A stretch of DNA of 64,000 nucleotides. Source: Segatella copri. Its GTDB lineage: Bacteria; Bacteroidota; Bacteroidia; Bacteroidales; Bacteroidaceae. The translations under genes were made by a program, and so were the position numbers. This document shows, piece by piece, positions 61,619-64,000 of this stretch. The notes under the pieces are model-generated. The model was given only the letters and a program-made list of their open reading frames with translations. It had not been told where the DNA came from and made no database searches. How positions within the stretch are numbered: the first letter of the stretch is position 1; every line of letters starts with the position of its first letter. The DNA is taken from contig NZ_CP137557.1 in the NCBI RefSeq assembly GCF_019249655.2, forward strand, positions 182,001-246,000, read 5' to 3'.

Positions 61619-61658
61619 AAAGAGGACGCTCCATCATTCCGATGGTTGCGTCCTCTTT
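61619..61658. terminator. bidirectional terminator, small secreted protein gene / PL1 gene
   Basis: Perfect 11-bp stem AAAGAGGACGC/GCGTCCTCTTT with an inner CCATC/GATGG stem. It separates convergent genes. Confidence 0.88.
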
Positions 61659-61696
61659 CTCTTTTATTCCTTTAATCTTTAATTCCTCTTTCTCTT

Positions 61697-63520
61697 TTAT
61701 TTCTTTATAACCTTATCCACTATGGTCTTTCCGTTCTGAAACAACATCTTGCGGATGTTGATTCCTTTTTGAGGAGCAGAAAGAAGGGGGCCGTTGAGGC
61801 TGTAATACGTTACTTTCGCTATTTCGCCTGGGTTGGTGGTGATTACTTGCGAGATACCAGTGGGATTCTTGCATTCTGGATAGTATTCATCTACCTTGTT
61901 CTCTGCATTAGCATTACCTTGCTTCATGATGTCCTCTACCAGCGAATTGGCATATACTTCCACGTTGGTGTAGTAACCCTTGCCGTCGAGCGAGTAGGTG
62001 AGGGCATCGCTGCCATCGTTTGGATTCAAACCGTTGGCAAGCTCCCATGCATCCGGAATTCCGTCTTTATCCGTATCGAAGTCGGTAGGACGGTAAGCGG
62101 TGCCGAAAGTAGACTCGGTGTAGCCGTTTACGTCTGATACCTTATCAATGATACCTGGCGACAGAGTGATGCTTCCCTTATACTGTGCCGTTCCCGTCTT
62201 AGCCTCTTCCATGTAGCGTGCATCAATCTCATCGCGGTAGAGCGAGGCTCCGCCGTATGCCAGTACCTTGTTGAATGCTTCGGCTGCAGAGTGGGTGGTA
62301 ACCTCTCCCGTAGGAGCAGGATTATCCATCTTGATCTTCACGCACGAAACACCGTCAATGGTTTGGTGGGCTACAGCATCTCCGTAGAAATTCTTTTTGT
62401 CAGCAGAATAGTTCTCGCCATTATAAGTATAAGTACCTTTGTCGTATACCACGCCCTTCCAGTCCTGGTTCTTGGTAACTGTTCCCTTGGTGGTTTCGGT
62501 GGTGTTGCCGCTGATGAAATAACGGCTGGTCATCTCGTAGAACTCAGGATGCTTCTTGTCGGAATTTCTGCTGCTGGATACGGTAACTTGCGTGATTCGG
62601 TTCTGACTGCCACGTTCCTTTCCGGTGCTTACGCTTACCTTGATGCCATTCAGGGTTTTGCTCGTCAGACTCTGGCTAGGTCCTGCCTTGTAGTAGTTGT
62701 TCACGATGTTGATCTGTCCGCCGCCAGGACCACCGTAGCAGGTTCCTTGCGCATTATACATCACGCAGTTTCGGAAGTCAACGTTTTCTGCCTGTACGGG
62801 GTTCTCCCACTTATAGGTATCGTATTCCTTGTTGCTGGTGTATCCTGTCCATCCGTATCTGGCACCATTGAAGCGTGGACCTCGGTTCATGAGATGTCCT
62901 ACGAAGTTGTGGTGGAAGCTGGCGAGCTTGCCACCCCAGATGCCTCCGTAGCCATGTGCTCCCTTGGAGTGCCCCGGATTGGTGAGACTCTCGGCAACGG
63001 TACACCACTGCATGGTGAAATTGTTGTTGTCGTAGAAAGATGCCACCTCGTCGATACTCCAGCTGAAGGAACAGTGGTCGAAGATGATGCCCGTCTTGTT
63101 GCGCTGCCAGATAGCATCAGCACCATCATTGATGTCCTTTTCCTGTCCGCGGCGCAGACGGATGAAGCGGATGATGCAGTTGTCTTCCGGACGAACCGTG
63201 TAATATCTCAGAGTGATGCCCGGAGAAGGAGCAGTCTGACCTAAGATAGTGGTGTTGGCTCCGATGGTGAGGTCGGAAGCCAGCGGAATGACGCCAGCCA
63301 CATCAAAGACGATGATCTTCTTGCTGTTGCCTGTTACTGCGGAACGGAACGATCCGGTACCCTTGTCGTTGAGATTAGTTACGTGGATTACTTTTCCACC
63401 TCTTCCGCCCGTTACATATCTTCCGTGACCTTCTGCGCCCGGAAAGGCAGGGGCTTGTGCCAAAGCAGCAGCACTCATCAGTGCTGCTGCCATGCTTGTT
63501 AATATCTTCTTGTTATTCAT
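61697..63520 (-). CDS. secreted PL1 family pectate lyase
   Basis: A 607-residue secreted lyase with a signal peptide (1-21). The PL1 beta-helix (about 22-260) shows AFPGAEGHGRYVTGGRGG, a calcium-site region FDHCSFSWSIDE and the catalytic-arginine segment NRGPRFNGARYG. A long beta-rich region follows, with a DTDKDGIPDAWELANGLNP calcium-binding repeat (about 490-510), and a type IX-like end (YYSLNGPLLS). It cleaves de-esterified homogalacturonan by beta-elimination. The GH105 gene upstream is separated by 56 bp, suggesting one transcript. Confidence 0.92.
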   Translation of the reverse strand: MNNKKILTSMAAALMSAAALAQAPAFPGAEGHGRYVTGGRGGKVIHVTNLNDKGTGSFRSAVTGNSKKIIVFDVAGVIPLASDLTIGANTTILGQTAPSPGITLRYYTVRPEDNCIIRFIRLRRGQEKDINDGADAIWQRNKTGIIFDHCSFSWSIDEVASFYDNNNFTMQWCTVAESLTNPGHSKGAHGYGGIWGGKLASFHHNFVGHLMNRGPRFNGARYGWTGYTSNKEYDTYKWENPVQAENVDFRNCVMYNAQGTCYGGPGGGQINIVNNYYKAGPSQSLTSKTLNGIKVSVSTGKERGSQNRITQVTVSSSRNSDKKHPEFYEMTSRYFISGNTTETTKGTVTKNQDWKGVVYDKGTYTYNGENYSADKKNFYGDAVAHQTIDGVSCVKIKMDNPAPTGEVTTHSAAEAFNKVLAYGGASLYRDEIDARYMEEAKTGTAQYKGSITLSPGIIDKVSDVNGYTESTFGTAYRPTDFDTDKDGIPDAWELANGLNPNDGSDALTYSLDGKGYYTNVEVYANSLVEDIMKQGNANAENKVDEYYPECKNPTGISQVITTNPGEIAKVTYYSLNGPLLSAPQKGINIRKMLFQNGKTIVDKVIKK

Positions 63521-63576
63521 TTGATATGGATGTATTCAAAATTCAGCCATTATTTGATGTATTCAAATCTTTGCAA

Positions 63577-64000
63577 TTACTTGTTCAATCCCTGCATTTC
63601 CATCTCCAGGCTAGCCCAGAGGAATGGACCAACGCCCTTGGCGTCGTTGTCACGGATTGGCTCGCTCATGTAATACTCAAAGCTGCCGTCACGCTTGAAG
63701 TTTGGCTTCTTGACGTATGGACCAGGGCCAGGGCCCAAGCCGCTTACAGAACAGCACTTGGTAAGACTGATGGTCTTATCTGCATTTACCTGGATAAACT
63801 GGTCGATGATGCCCTTGTAAGCCTTTACGCCGGCGTCGCGGAACTTCTCGCTGAGATAACCCTTGCGGTAACCCTTCAGCAATACGTAGGCAAACATGCT
63901 TGATGCTGTGCTCTCCAGATAGTTGCGTGGATCCTTCACATCCATCACGTCATACCATACGCCCGTCTTCTTATCCTGATATTTCACTACGCTCTCCATC
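63577..64000 (-). CDS. GH105/GH88-type unsaturated galacturonyl hydrolase (partial)
   Basis: The C-terminal 141 residues or so of a larger gene that starts beyond the right edge. The YLESTASSMFAYVLLKGYRKGYL segment and the TKCCSVSGLGPGPGPYV and YYMSEPIRDNDAKGVGPFL segments are typical of YteR/RhiN-type (alpha/alpha)6 enzymes. These remove the unsaturated uronic acid left by pectate or rhamnogalacturonan lyases, fitting the PL1 enzyme downstream. The Met codon at the edge is internal, not a start. Confidence 0.88.
   Translation of the reverse strand, partial: MESVVKYQDKKTGVWYDVMDVKDPRNYLESTASSMFAYVLLKGYRKGYLSEKFRDAGVKAYKGIIDQFIQVNADKTISLTKCCSVSGLGPGPGPYVKKPNFKRDGSFEYYMSEPIRDNDAKGVGPFLWASLEMEMQGLNK

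Overview
The window looks like a chromosomal segment of a gut Bacteroidota, most likely Prevotellaceae (Prevotella/Segatella copri type). The reasons are promoters with a -7 element of the form TAnnTTTG and a TTTG/TTG element about 19 bp upstream, a SusC/SusD pair with pectin-degrading enzymes, secreted proteins ending in a type IX-like C-terminal domain, ThyX instead of ThyA, and 50 or so genes typical of Bacteroidales. No phage, integrase, IS element or CRISPR array was seen.

Layout. 1-8.1 kb (minus strand): an S41 protease cut by the window edge, dCMP deaminase, M3 peptidase, a Crp-type regulator and ApbE, followed by envelope genes (DUF6048, DUF6452, a GT2 glycosyltransferase, DUF4199). 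8.3-8.6 kb: a compact non-coding RNA unit, SRP 4.5S RNA then tRNA-Thr. 8.7-13 kb: mutS2 and two thiamine genes. 13-19.5 kb: a membrane-anchored AraC-type regulator, a GH5 glycanase, two duplicated tRNA-Ser genes, a candidate small RNA, thyX, trmO and a GH28 polygalacturonase. 19.6-24.8 kb: tRNA-Phe and the run sppA-lpxK-PNP-thiL, with an unusually long lpxK/PNP overlap. 24.9-33.2 kb (plus): a two-domain esterase, groES-groEL, a candidate small RNA, a tiny membrane protein, an AmgK-like kinase fused to a RapZ C-terminal domain, a MurU-like nucleotidyltransferase and guaA. 33.6-39.9 kb: an ECF sigma / anti-sigma-like / Spy-like module, mscL, gapA, miaA, a lipid kinase and a second Crp-type regulator. 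40.2-44.9 kb: a three-gene glycogen operon (GH133, GT4-type glycosyltransferase, GH57). 45-64 kb: a pectin utilisation locus with GH43, GH28, a PD-(D/E)XK Rpn-type gene, a DUF5123-type lipoprotein, SusD, SusC, a CE8 pectinesterase, a small secreted lectin-like protein, a PL1 pectate lyase and a partial GH105.

How the parts work together. In the pectin locus CE8 would de-esterify pectin, PL1 and GH28 would cut homogalacturonan, GH43 would trim side chains, SusC/D would import oligomers and GH105 would remove unsaturated terminal uronic acids. Three promoters of this locus (GH28, SusC, CE8) carry the same 17-bp near-palindrome in the same orientation, its centre 58.5-59.5 bp upstream of the last base of the -7 box. 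I read this as a shared activator site. The kinase/MurU pair suggests a MurNAc-recycling route with a possible amino-sugar sensor built into the kinase.

The intergenic DNA is also unusual. Several short-period arrays (18, 20, 21 and 22 bp) occur, two of them built of small palindromes repeated every two helical turns, and a 12-mer (CCTTATTATATA) recurs in four gaps with a variant in a fifth. All functional statements rest on reading motifs and context; no database search was possible.
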